Shown here one piece after another: positions 39,651 to 50,285 of a DNA stretch of 64,000 nucleotides; the first letter of the stretch is position 1; each line of letters opens with the position of its first letter. The notes below the pieces were generated by a model that saw only the letters and a program-made list of their open reading frames with translations, did no database searches and was not told the origin of the DNA. Made by a program: the position numbers and the translations under genes. The DNA comes from Channallabes apus (Eukaryota > Chordata > Actinopteri > Siluriformes > Clariidae), in NCBI GenBank assembly GCA_030522415.1, contig CM060118.1, positions 18,595,151 to 18,659,150 of the forward strand, written 5' to 3'.

Positions 39651-42545
39651 CACAGCACACTGGTTTCAGAAAGGACTTCTGACAGGTGACGAAACCCACC
39701 TTTACTTGGTGATATTTTGGAAGATCCGAGAGGTTCTATTCCATCAAACGTATCATCACTACCTACATTCCTTCATTCTATTCTTTCATTCTTTTTATTC
39801 CATTTTCTAGCCACATACCTTTTTTTTGGTTGAGATGTAACATGTGAATCTTTGCAATGTCAGTTATGTGTCTCTTTAGGTGTTTATAAAATTAAACAAG
39901 CCTTGTTGTGTTGAATGCTTCAGGGACCTTGTGTAATTGCTCTATGAGGTACTATCTGTCACTGCAAATACCATTTTAAATTATTACACAAGCTAAGAAT
40001 TTCATATATTTTTAAACATAAGTTAAGAAATTCATATATTACCTGTCTGAGTGATCACGGTTTTAATAACAGGCAGCAGTGATGATAAACATGTTTACAA
40101 TTGACAATATGAGTAACTGCTGTTTATTGCTACCATTAATTTGTTCTGGGATAAACATCTTGCACTGACTTAACGTAGAATGTAGTACATTGTGGAATAA
40201 TTTGGTGTTTATTACTATAATTGGAAATGACGGTAGAATTACTTGATTTTCCTCAAGCTATTATGGTCACTGACTTTTCGCTGTTTTTTTAGTTTTCATG
40301 TGTTCTCCATTGTACATTAATAATAATAATAATAATAATAATGGTAGGTAAATCAGTTCCTTTTGGAATGTAACATGATTAATGCTGATAACCTAACATG
40401 GAGGAAGAAGCAGATGAGACCTTGGCTAACATATGCTGTTCACCGAAATCTACTTCCTGGCTTTTATGGCCAATGGATGGAGCTCAATTGTTTGTCCTGT
40501 ATTTCTTTCATATATTCAAGATATCTTTGTTATTTCTTGCCTCTGCCTAAAACTTTGGTATAATGTTGATTTTCTTCCAGATGGAAGGGCATATGTTCAC
40601 ACAACTGTTTCCTTATTACCTCACACCTTACATATAATTGGGACATAAAAATTATGGTGATTATTATTAGCATCATGTGTGAGTCATTAATTACATCTCA
40701 TAACCCCTAAGCACTTTCTGAATTTCATCTCTTGCTATGTAGAAGTGCAAAAGGACAGCATTTGTGTCTTTTTCAAGGTCTGTGCGAATATAAAGGTTGA
40801 TGTCTTAATTATACTTTTTGTACTGGGATTTTACTCATTTCTTTCATTATGTATTTTAACTAGGCCCTGTTATGTCTTTTTTAAGTGGCTACAGGAATGT
40901 GAAATACCCGCATGACTGGAGTAAAAGTTAAAATAATTAGGCTCATTAAACTCGGATGAACCTTTCTTCACATTGTTGAAACCGATTGGCAAACTGAACT
41001 AAATTATTTTTGGAACAGAAAAAAAAGCACCAGACTCTCACAAGATCTCACAAGCCAGAGATTGTGATATAGCCATTATCCCACTGCACTTACACTGATT
41101 GTATGGACTTGGAATATTGATTTTTTTTTTTTATTTACAGGTTTTACCCTGCAGGTGCTGAAAACTACATATTAAATCAAATAAGCTATTTTAAATGTAA
41201 TGTAGCATTTGTTTAATTGTTGCTTGGATTTTGTTTTAGACACCTTAAAGAAAATATTTAGCAGAGCTACTGTACCAGTCATTTAACAATATACGCATAT
41301 GGCCATTGTTCAGGTCACACTTTGTTCCACATTGTTTTCCGGACTGTCTGTATAGATCTATAAAACTAAACCACAGTACATATTCTTTTCTCTTAAAGCA
41401 TGGGTAAATGTTGTATGACAGCATTGGTGCCTTATACAAGGCATTTATATATTAATTATGAATGAATTATTAAATAGTTTATAGTTTAATTATTTAAAAA
41501 CAATTGCTTACATATTTATCTGATGCAGGGGTGCAGGACCAATGCAGGGGATTACATCATAGATCAAATATATTGAAAATGTATGTGGAAAACTGATTGT
41601 CAAAAAAGTTTTTTTTTTTCATAACTGAAGTCTTCATCTGGTGCTGTTTATTTTGCTGCTTGAACAAGTGCTAGAGCCAAGGGGAGGGAGCAACCAAACC
41701 CAAGATCTCAGAATTCATCCAAATTTGGATCTAATGATAAAAGTGAGGCTCCTTACGATCCTGAGTAGTCTCTAGGGTCTACAGATGGATATACGTTGTG
41801 CTTAATGTTTTATTGTTTTTAACTGTAATGTAAAAACTCTAACAACAGATTCAAGTGGATGACAGTGTCATGAGCTATACAGTGTTATGTTTACGACTTT
41901 GGATGTATATTGTTTTAATCAGGGTTTATTTTCTAAGTAATGTCATTAAAAGAGTGATTATGTCGGAGGTACTTAAACCAACTCTTCCCATTTTAAGTAA
42001 TTTTCTTTCTAATTCCCTAACTTTCTTTAACACTAAATAGCATGAAAAGAATTTTATTTTAATTCGTTCTGAAACTTTGTATTTTGTCATTTCACTGCTG
42101 TGATGTAAAGTATTCACATGTATTAAGGCAGTACCCTGTTTCATTAAACTAGCTTATGGGTGCGTCATACTAATTGTGGGGGTAAAATCAATTGAAAGGG
42201 TTAATTGAATATATGAAGTGTGTTTATTGGGTTTTTTCTATTTATGTAGTTTCATTTTTATTTAAATACTGAATATATGTGCCCATGGAATAATGGCTTT
42301 GGTATGTAGAACGTGACATTTTACCAAAATCTTTCACTAATTGAATTAGAATTTCTTTAGCACTTTGCAGACTGAGTGTAGAATGTATGAGAGGTTACTC
42401 TGAACTTCTGTAACATGAAAGCATTTTTATAATGTACAAGCGGCTATTGTTAGAATATCAAATGAAACAAGGCAAAACACTTGACTAAGCAATACATATT
42501 TGCCCTTTCCAGAGATTCACAAAATAAACATTTCAGTAACTGAAT
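39651..42545 (+). other. LGALSL: LGALSL 3' UTR (probable maximal extent)
   Basis: Unique AT-rich sequence with no recognised mobile element. Candidate polyadenylation signals: ATTAAA near 39889 and AATAAA near 42524. An (AAT)n run lies at 40319-40342. The long form is an inference from the lack of repeats and from long 3' UTRs in mammalian LGALSL; the end could be much earlier. Confidence 0.35.
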
Positions 42546-43139
42546 ACTGCTTTGTTCGATAATTTTTATTTATTTATTTTTGCTAATAAAACAGAAACCA
42601 ATTGCAAAATTTATTCCTGAATTGGAATTGAGGTAGAACAGTTTGAAAAATCATATCATACGTGCTTATTATAAAACAGAATTCAGGAATGCATGGAGTC
42701 AACAGTTTAATCTTAACCTTATGTTATGTAATTATTTAAAGTATTTTCTAAACTTCTTGTCTTTCCTCTACGTCTCTTTCCCCCTCATTTCATGAAAACA
42801 TCGTGTTCTGGGCTTCTTTCTTGTTAGAATGTAACATACACTTAATCTGCCAAAAATGTAGCACCATTTAGCAGGCCCTTAAATTCTGTTTCTGATGCTG
42901 GTGACACACTCTCACTGTAAGAACTTGTTAGGAAATCTGCTTTTCAACTTAGCATTTGTTAAACAAGAGGGTCTTTGTTTAATTATTGTAATGCACCATT
43001 GTTTACTCTGTATGGCTGTTGTTCATTGTGCTTTTACAGTATGCAGATACTTCTGTACTGTCATTGCAAAATGCTTTGTCACACCTCACACACTAACTAA
43101 CTAAGTAACAGTATCAGAAACATAGTTTATATGAGTTCC
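42546..43139. other. Non-coding, nothing recognised
   Basis: AT-rich, with short chance frames. Confidence 0.5.
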
Positions 43140-43690
43140 AGTGGCTACAGTGCAAAGTATTATTAGAAAATACAAGATGTTCAGCACTGTGAAAAATCTC
43201 AGAGGACGTGGTCAGAAGTCAAGAGTGACACATGTGCTGGCCAGGAGGTTAGTGGGAGAGGTAAAAAACGATCCAAGGATCACCACCAAGGCCATTAATG
43301 GCCAAAGATGAATGGGCAAAAATACCAGTGGAGACATGTTGAGTTGATTAAAACAGCTGTTCCCAATGAATCAGGGTAATTAGGATGCTTTAGAACAGCA
43401 TGGACTATTTGCAGTGGTATAGAACTTTGGATTTTCCCAGAGACTGTGACAGTTTGCAAAGGGTATGAACTTTTTGTTCAAATGTAAATAAAAGATGATT
43501 AATTTTTTTCCACAATGATGCCCCTTGAACATCGTCTTATCTTCTGGGAGATGCCTGTGCCATTTCTAATCAGGAAAAAACTTGCTGCTTGAATAAAAGT
43601 AACTAAGTCAGAATTTTCCAAGGGTATGGATAATTTCAGGCTTAACCGTATATACTCTGGAGCAAAAAAGTTTCCTAAAAATAAGGAAAT
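43140..43690 (+). mobile_element. Degenerate Tc1-like element
   Basis: The + strand from about 43160 reads KYKMFSTVKNLRGRG and then THVLARRLVGEVKNDPRITT, matching the paired-like DNA-binding region of Tc1 transposases, before stops intervene. The 3' part (GGTATAGAACTTTGGATTTT, CCCAGAGACTGTGACAGTTT) follows after a deletion that removes the catalytic domain. Confidence 0.65.
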
Positions 43691-44575
43691 GCCTGACTGT
43701 ATGCCTGTTTGAGCAAAGCCTGTCCTACCTGAATACAGTACATGCCGTAACCAGGGGGAGCCAGAATAAGGCACTAGACATGATGGGTGCATCATTTCAT
43801 CCACCTCTCACTCTGATGCACCCATCACTCTGGAACAGGGTAAATCTGGACTCATCAAACCACATGGCCTTTTTCCAATGCTCCACAGTCCCTTCTTAAT
43901 TATCTCTAGCAAACTGAAGCCTTCTTTTCAAATTAACCTGATTGATAAGTGGTTTTCTCAAGACTGTATGGCTGTTTTAACTCAACGTGTTGAGATAATT
44001 TCACATTGAGTTTTTTTTAAGTTTAAGTTAAGCACAGTGAAATTCCTTCTTGCATATTCCAGCGTAACTGGGGTCAGAGCGGAGGGTCAGCCATGATACA
44101 GTGCCCCTGGAGCAGATAGGGTTAAGGGCCTTACTCAAGGGCCCAACAGTGGCAACCTGGTAGAGCTGGGGATCGAACCGCCGATCTTCCGATCAGTAAC
44201 TCAGTGCCTTAGCCCTCTGAGCCACCACTGCCCCCGAAGCATGTGAAAATCCTCTTCCTTTCATTATTAAACATAACCATGACTTACTATGCAGTATCTT
44301 TTGTTAAATGCTAATAAATATAATTGGGACGAGAAAAAAAAACCTAACCATGACTTCAGTACTGATTTTTTTTTACGTCACAAAAAAAAACTGTACGTGT
44401 TCTCCATTCATGATCATCCATATTCCTTGTTCAAAGATGATGGTTCACCACTATCCTTCCAGGTTTTAATAATGTGTTGTAACCCAAAGTTCTTAACCCA
44501 ATTTTAGTAGTTACAGCGATCTCCTTAGTTGTTTTGTTTGTTTGATGCAGGCCAATAATTTGACCTTTCAGAAGC
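43691..44575 (-). repeat. Dispersed repeat related to 34315-34810, split by a SINE
   Basis: Shares ordered phrases with the 34315 copy: AAATCTGGACTCATCAAACC and CACATGGCC, and after the SINE TTCCAGGTTTTAATAATG, GTTCTTAACCCAATTTTAG and CTCCTTAGTTGTTTT. Reads as antisense transposon-type sequence, with no intact frame. Confidence 0.5.
44011..44235 (-). mobile_element. tRNA-derived SINE (second family), antisense
   Basis: Antisense to a tRNA-like head (GGCGGTTCGATCCCC as B box, GTGGCTCAGAGGGCTAAGG as A-box region), with CAGTGGCAACCTGGTAGAGC and GGGCCTTACTCAAGGGCCC in the body and AAGCACAGTGAAATTCCTT at the tail. Distinct from the DANA-like copies. It interrupts the repeat at 43691-44575. Confidence 0.7.
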
Positions 44576-44769
44576 AGTTTGAAATATTTGCCTGATTCAG
44601 AGATTTTGTCTTCTGATACAGTTGTTAAAGATATGGGAAGCTACTGACTGCTTCAGTTAAATAACTTGTTAGTTGTTATATTAATCACTGCAGGAATTAT
44701 CCAATGGAAGGCACTTACATATTTGCCTAATTAAATCCAGGTGATGACTTATATTTTGCCCTTGCAGTG

Positions 44770-45110
44770 TATATACATACCAGTCAAAAGTTTGGACAAA
44801 CCTTATACAATATTATTCTGTTCATTTATTATTCTTATTCTTTATTTTGTTTTCAACATTGCATATTAATGAAGATATTGAAATTATGATAGATAAAACA
44901 AATATAGATTTAGATAGTCAACAAAAACATGTTAAATGACCCAAAATATGTTTTATATTTTCGATTCTTCAGAGTAACCACCTTTTGTTTTAATGCCAGC
45001 TTTGAATACTCTTGCATTTTTCCAACGAGATGTTGAGTAATTGTTGGCTGTTTTTCCTTCCCTCTCCAGCCCAACTCCAACCCATCTTGGACCGGTTTTC
45101 CACTGATCAA
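44770..45110 (-). mobile_element. Tc1-like terminal fragment
   Basis: Starts CCAGTCAAAAGTTTGGACAA, a terminal sequence common to a Tc1 family. It continues in antisense transposase-leader style (CTTCAGAGTAACCACCTTTT, ACTCTTGCATTTTTCCAACG). The remainder is deleted. Confidence 0.6.
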
Positions 45111-45186
45111 CAGTGACACGCCTGTGACATAGAAGGCGAAAAGCGGCTGTGACACGCCCCCAGCACTCCTCGGCCCACCAAGGAAT

Positions 45187-45300
45187 CAGGGTTGCCAAAT
45201 ATTACACAAAGGTCCACAGAAATACGTATATCTATAATGTGTGTGTTTACAGCAACAAGTGTAATATCTATGGATTCTTGTTTGATATTTGGCAACCCTG
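45187..45300. mobile_element. Short palindromic MITE-like element (114 bp)
   Basis: Perfect 15-bp inverted termini: CAGGGTTGCCAAATA at 45187-45201 and TATTTGGCAACCCTG at 45286-45300. The interior is AT-rich. The CAGGG termini recall hAT elements, but I see no clear target duplication. Confidence 0.6.
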
Positions 45301-45383
45301 TTTCCATGTCGGAGTGTGGGTGGAGTGCTGAAACTGAGAGGAAAATGGCAGTGTTTTAGTGATGGGAAGTTCGAATCACCCCT

Positions 45384-46345
45384 CCTTGAACCACCACCTT
45401 ATCGTGGTGGAGGGGTTTGCGTGTCCCAATGATCCTGGGAGCTATGTTGTCGGGGGCTTCATGCCCCTGGCAGGGTCACCCATGGCAATCTGGTCCTAGG
45501 TGAGGGAACAGACAAAGAGTGGTTCAGAAGACCTCTTATGATGAGTAAAACCTTTGGAAAACGTTTTCCCTCTCCCGGACGTGGGTCACCGGGGCCTCCC
45601 TCTGGAGCCAGGCCTGGAGGTGGGGCCCACTGGCGAGCGCCTGGTGGTCGGGCCTGCACCCATGCGGCCCAAACTGTACCCCCTCAATGCCCTGGCTGAG
45701 CCTAGAAATCCTGTCCATAAAAATTATGAACAGGATCGGTGACAAAGAGCAGCCCTGTCGGAGTCCTACTCTCACCGGAAACAGGTCCGACTTACTACCG
45801 GCAATGCGGACCAAGCTCCGACACCGGTTGTACAGGGACCGGACAGCCCTTAACAGGGAATCTGATATCCCATACTCCCGGAGTACCCCCCACAGGACTC
45901 CCCGAGGGACACGGTCGAATGCCTTCTCCAAGTCCACAAAGCACATGTAGATTGGTTGGGCAAACTCCCATGCCCCCTCCAGGACCCTGCTAAGGGTGTA
46001 GAGCTTTTCCGCTGTCCACTGTTCCGCGACCTGGACGAAAACCACACTGCTCCTCCTGAATCCGAGGTTCGACTATCCGACGCACCCTCCTTTCCAGGAC
46101 CCCTGAATAGACTTTCCCGGGGAGGCTGAGGAGTGTGATCCCTCTGTAGTTGGAACACACTCTCCGGTCCCCCTTCTTGAAGAGGGGGACCACCACCCCG
46201 GTTTGCCAGTCCAGAGGCACTGTCCCCGATGTCCATGCAATGTTGCAGAGACGTGTCAACCATGACAGCCCTACAACATCCAGAGCCTTGAGGAACTCCG
46301 GGCGGATCTCATCCACCCCCAGGGCCCCGCCACCACGGAGCCTTT
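45384..46345. mobile_element. LINE fragment (Rex3/RTE-like) with internal inversion
   Basis: The left part, 45384 to about 45668, is on the + strand and looks like a LINE 5' region (CCTTGAACCACCACCTTATC; CGTGGTGGAGGGGTTTGCGT; GGGTCACCGGGGCCTCCCTC). The right part, about 45669-46345, is on the - strand and encodes reverse transcriptase: PLFKKGDRRVCSNYRGITLL, EEQCGFRPGRG, MCFVDLEKAFDRVPRGVLWG and VGLRQGCSLSPILFIIFMDR. The endonuclease region and the 3' end are absent. Confidence 0.75.
45669..46316 (-). pseudogene. LINE reverse transcriptase fragment
   Basis: Frames at 46316-45990 and 46045-45669 together cover the fingers and part of the palm, ending just before the YADD/FADD motif, where the sequence runs into the oppositely oriented 5' region. 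At least one frameshift separates the two frames, around 46000-46040. Non-functional. Confidence 0.8.
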
Positions 46346-47399
46346 TGGGCTATTTACAGTATACTGTAAATATATTTTAAATATATTGGCTATAGCCAAC
46401 ATTAACATAATAAACAATGGAAATAAATAACTGTACTTGCAACAGTCTTGCTGCAAAGCATAATTTTGTGGTTACATTTTGTGGTATTTAATAGAAACCA
46501 TTAGTCTTTTATTGTGTGTGTGTGTTTTTTAGCAAGGTAAGCATAGTAAGCATCATAAGCAAGAAGGCTAACAAACCTAAGAGTTAACGTTATACCACTA
46601 ATTAACATGATGACATGAATAACTTAATCATACAGAGAGAACATTGTTGCATACCTTTATATTTTGCCTATTTCTCCTCATCTTCTTTACTTTTTTTTTC
46701 TAAATTGGACCCCTGACAGCTTTGGCCTTTTTCTCTCCATCGCTGTGTTTACTTTATAATCGACGATTCGACAATCAACAGATTTCCTCCAACGCTGTCA
46801 CTCACGAACAGAAGTCAAGACTAAACCAATTCACCTCCACATCATAATCGTTTTTATTATCCATTTCACACAATTAAATAAATGAAAAAAAGTGCAAATT
46901 ACTGGTGTGTGTTTATAATATTTTTAATGAAATGTGCGTTATTTGTAAGAAAGTCAGGTAGACATAATTTAGCCCCCTTCTTGTCCGCTTCATTTGGGAG
47001 AGGTGAACTGTACTCTGCGCTCCCCCCGCTCCCCGTCATCCGCTCTCGCTCCCCTCTCCGCTCCCGCCCCCGAGTCATCCGCTTTCCTCTCCGCTCAACC
47101 CTCCCCATCCCCCCGGTCCTCTCCGCTCGCTCAGCTTCTGTGCGGCTCATTCAGGGGCACAGATTATTATTTTTTACTCCAGGTTCGTGTGCTGCCCCCC
47201 ACGTGACATAAAAAAATACCGCCCTGGGCGGCTGCCCACTTCACCCTACCCTAAAAGCACCACTGCATACACTTTTTCAAAATGTTTTACTAATGTAAAT
47301 GCCACATCTGACTACAACATACACCGGACTTGCAAACTAAAAATTAGTTTAGAACACCGATGTGCTATCAGTGGCGACACATAGGCGGCGCTGCGCAGA
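46346..47399. other. Non-coding, partly C-rich
   Basis: AT-rich up to 46980, then a pyrimidine-rich stretch at 47010-47130 dominated by CTCCGCTC-like units. The segment ACCGCCCTGGGCGGCTGCCC at about 47218-47240 includes a CGCCC..GGGCG palindrome and resembles part of a fish DNA transposon. No gene recognised. Confidence 0.4.
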
Positions 47400-47601
47400 G
47401 TGACGTCGCAGTCTAGCGAGTGGTACTGAGCATGCGCAGTGATCAGCCTTTCCTGGATCCCGTTTTTTAAAGTGGAAGCGCGAAACATTTATAGCTAATA
47501 AAGAAAGTTAGAAATGTGCTTATATTTGTGGTATGCTGAAGTTACAAAGTATCCGTGGCACTTGTGTTTCATACAGAGAACATTTGTGTGTGATGTTATA
47601 A
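47400..47601 (+). promoter_or_regulatory. Possible promoter and 5' exon of the CIDE-N locus
   Basis: A short GC-rich island with GTGACGTCGCAG (CRE-like) and GAGCATGCGCAGT (NRF-1-like, about 47428-47440), followed by a potential donor TTATAAG|GTGAGC at about 47601. The next acceptor with an in-frame ATG is at 48215-48217. Inference from motif order only. Confidence 0.3.
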
Positions 47602-48837
47602 GGTGAGCACTGAGGTAAATAATAGGCTTTAATATTCTAGAATGTTCTGTGGCAGTTAGATTCTAACAGACGCGGTTAGCTTGATTGTGAATCTATGTAA
47701 TATGTAGCTGACGTAGGTTTCAAAGCATAACAGGCAATTGCAAACGTTAATTTGTCAAAAATCATAAAAACAGGCTATAGTATTTGATGTACAGATAGAA
47801 ATTTGTCCTAAATGCAACACCATCACCATGTATAATATATATGCACTGAGGAGTTCTGACTGTGAACACTAGCATTCACTTGCAGAATATATATGTTCCA
47901 TTGAATTTGATAGAATGGAAGAAGGAACTTTTCAGTGTAACTTATGTGGTTACTCTACCCATTTATTTGAATAATTTCAGAAACACTATGTTAGAAGTCA
48001 CAAAAATGACCCCCACGTTTCCATTGCCTGTTGCATTGATGCCTGTGCATACACAACAACAAAAAATGGCCTAATTACAAGGTTCGTGTATATTGATAGT
48101 ATTATATTGGAGAAACCATTACCATTGTATTATAGATTGATATCAGGTGTGATATAACTTTCATAAGCTTTGCTTGCCATCTAATATTACTACACAAAAT
48201 ATCTCAGACTATACAGTAGACCATGCCAATCTGTAAAGTTTGGAATACCACACATACTTTAAAGAAAGCCATTGCAGCATCATCATTAAATGATTTGAAG
48301 GAGAAAGGTGAGTCCAATATTATTTATTATTTATGCATTTCAATTAATTTTTTACTTACAATTTTGATATATTAATATTCATTGTAATTAATGTTATTGC
48401 TGTACTTGATTTTAGGTGCCCAAAAGCTTGTCCTCCTACTATGCACCCACACCCTCGACCTGACAGTAGTGTTGGAAGAAGATGGGACTGTGATTGACGA
48501 AGATGAAATTCTTCTCTCACCTGAGCTGCGTGGTTCCACCCTGCTTCTCCTACTAGACTTGGACAGCAGCACCAAAGATGCCATCCACGCCTACCCAGAG
48601 TCCACTACAGACACTGCCAGAATCACTGCCTACTGTACCACTAGCACAGCCACAGCTAGACAAGAATGCCCCAGGACTTCCGGTTAGCAGCCACATGGAG
48701 TAGGACGTGTTGGTTAGGTGCTCCGACAGTTTCGAATTTCTTCACTCCCTTATTCGTCTCTAAATGTTAAATTAAAATCTTAGTTGACAATAACTTTGTA
48801 CTCTACCCCACGGTTATATATTTTTTCATTAATAGTG

Positions 48838-49636
48838 GCTACCAGGAGTGTTAAAGCCGTGAAAAAGGACGGCACTGCGACCCCTCTAACAGTCGAGGCT
48901 ATCTCAGCGCTGTCAGAGCAACACCGTGATGCGTTAGCGGCGGAGTTTAAATCCTCGTTTAGTTTACAAGAGAGTAAGCTGGACCAGATTCAGGCCCAAG
49001 TAGAGGACCATGGACAGCGCTTACCGTCATTAGAACTCGCTACAGACGACCTGAGTCAGCGTGTGACGGAGCTGGAGAACATCTGCTCCGGACTTCGGGA
49101 AAACAACGCAAAGTTAACGGCCAAAGTTGTAGACTTACGTAGGAGGCCGGAGCAGGAGACAAAACCTGCGTGTTCTGGGTCTCCCGGAAGGTTCTGAAGG
49201 TGGACTCCCTACCGAGTTCTTCTCCAAGTTTCTGTGCGAGGTGTTTGGGACTGAAACGCTGCCATCCCCGCCGGAGATTGATCGAGCTCACCGAATACCT
49301 GCATCTAAACCCGCTTCAGGACAGAGACCTCGGCCCGTCATTCTCCGCGTGCACCGGCACCAGGTGAAAGACCTTCTGATTCGGGAGGCTCGGCGGAGAG
49401 GGAAGCTGGAATACCGCGATCAGCAGCTTCGCATAGTGGAAGACTACGCTCCCGAAGTTTTAAACCAGCGAGCCGAGTATAGAGGAGTGATGAGCGAGTT
49501 ATACAGCCGTGGACTTCGGCCTTCTCTGCTGTATCCAGCGCGGCTCCGGATCACTCTCTCTACCGGACAGAAGAAGTGGCTCCGCTCGGTAGAAGAGGCG
49601 CAGAAACACATAGACAGTCTGCCGAAAACTACGTAG
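48838..49636 (+). pseudogene. L1 ORF1 (RNA-binding protein), frameshifted
   Basis: The N-terminal part (to about 49140) is a coiled coil with heptad-like leucines (SLELATDDLSQRVTELENIC). A one-base frameshift near 49140-49150 moves to the frame with the RRM-like core (QNLRVLGLPEG, IDRAHRIPA, PVILRVHRHQVKD, LLIREARRRGKLEYRDQQLR) and the C-terminal domain ending LPKTT at 49636. Order and motifs match L1 ORF1 proteins, which trimerise and coat LINE RNA. Confidence 0.8.
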
Positions 49637-50285
49637 TGCACTGTATTATTATTATTATTTTAATACGCGATACTACAGTTCTCAGGAAAGTACCATTTTA
49701 ACAAAAAATCTGGCCATGTTTACATCTTTCCCGGTAAGAGTGTTGTGTTAAACCTGTGAAGGGGTTATTATTATTATTTTTCTATTACTATTTTTTCTAT
49801 TTTTAATCACGTGTGATTTACATGTTTGTATATTTAGAGTTACAATGTGACGTGGGGGGAGGGGTGGTGGTGGTGTGTTTTTCTCTCATTGAGAGATTTC
49901 AGTATTGGAGTGTGGAAATGTTTTATTTATATATTTAATTATTAGTTTCTGTAAATTGTGTCGGAGCAGAAGATGGGGTGGTTAGCGGCAGGAGGATTTG
50001 TTGGGTGGAAGATGGAGGAATGGAAGAGCTTGCTGCTGTGTTTATTAGCAGCTATCTTTGTTTGTTGGGGGGTAGTGGGGGGTGTGGGGGAGGGGTGTGG
50101 GGGGCAGGGGTGTGTGGGGGAGGGGTGTGTGGGGCAGGGGTGGGGGATCTCCAAAGCCAGTATTATGTTAGTTCTTTGTATACTGTGTATTTTTAACACG
50201 TTGTTCTGTGTTTTACACTTTAAGGCTGACGTTAGGCATCTCAGTATTATTCATGTTTATCTACCTGCATTTTCTCTCAGGGAGA
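49637..50285 (+). other. LINE inter-ORF spacer with G-rich tract
   Basis: Non-coding spacer of about 650 bases. Runs of G (GGGGGGAGGGG at about 49855, then repeated GTGTGGGGG and GGGCAGGGG between 50067 and 50145) make it strongly G-skewed on the + strand and potentially quadruplex-forming. Confidence 0.6.
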
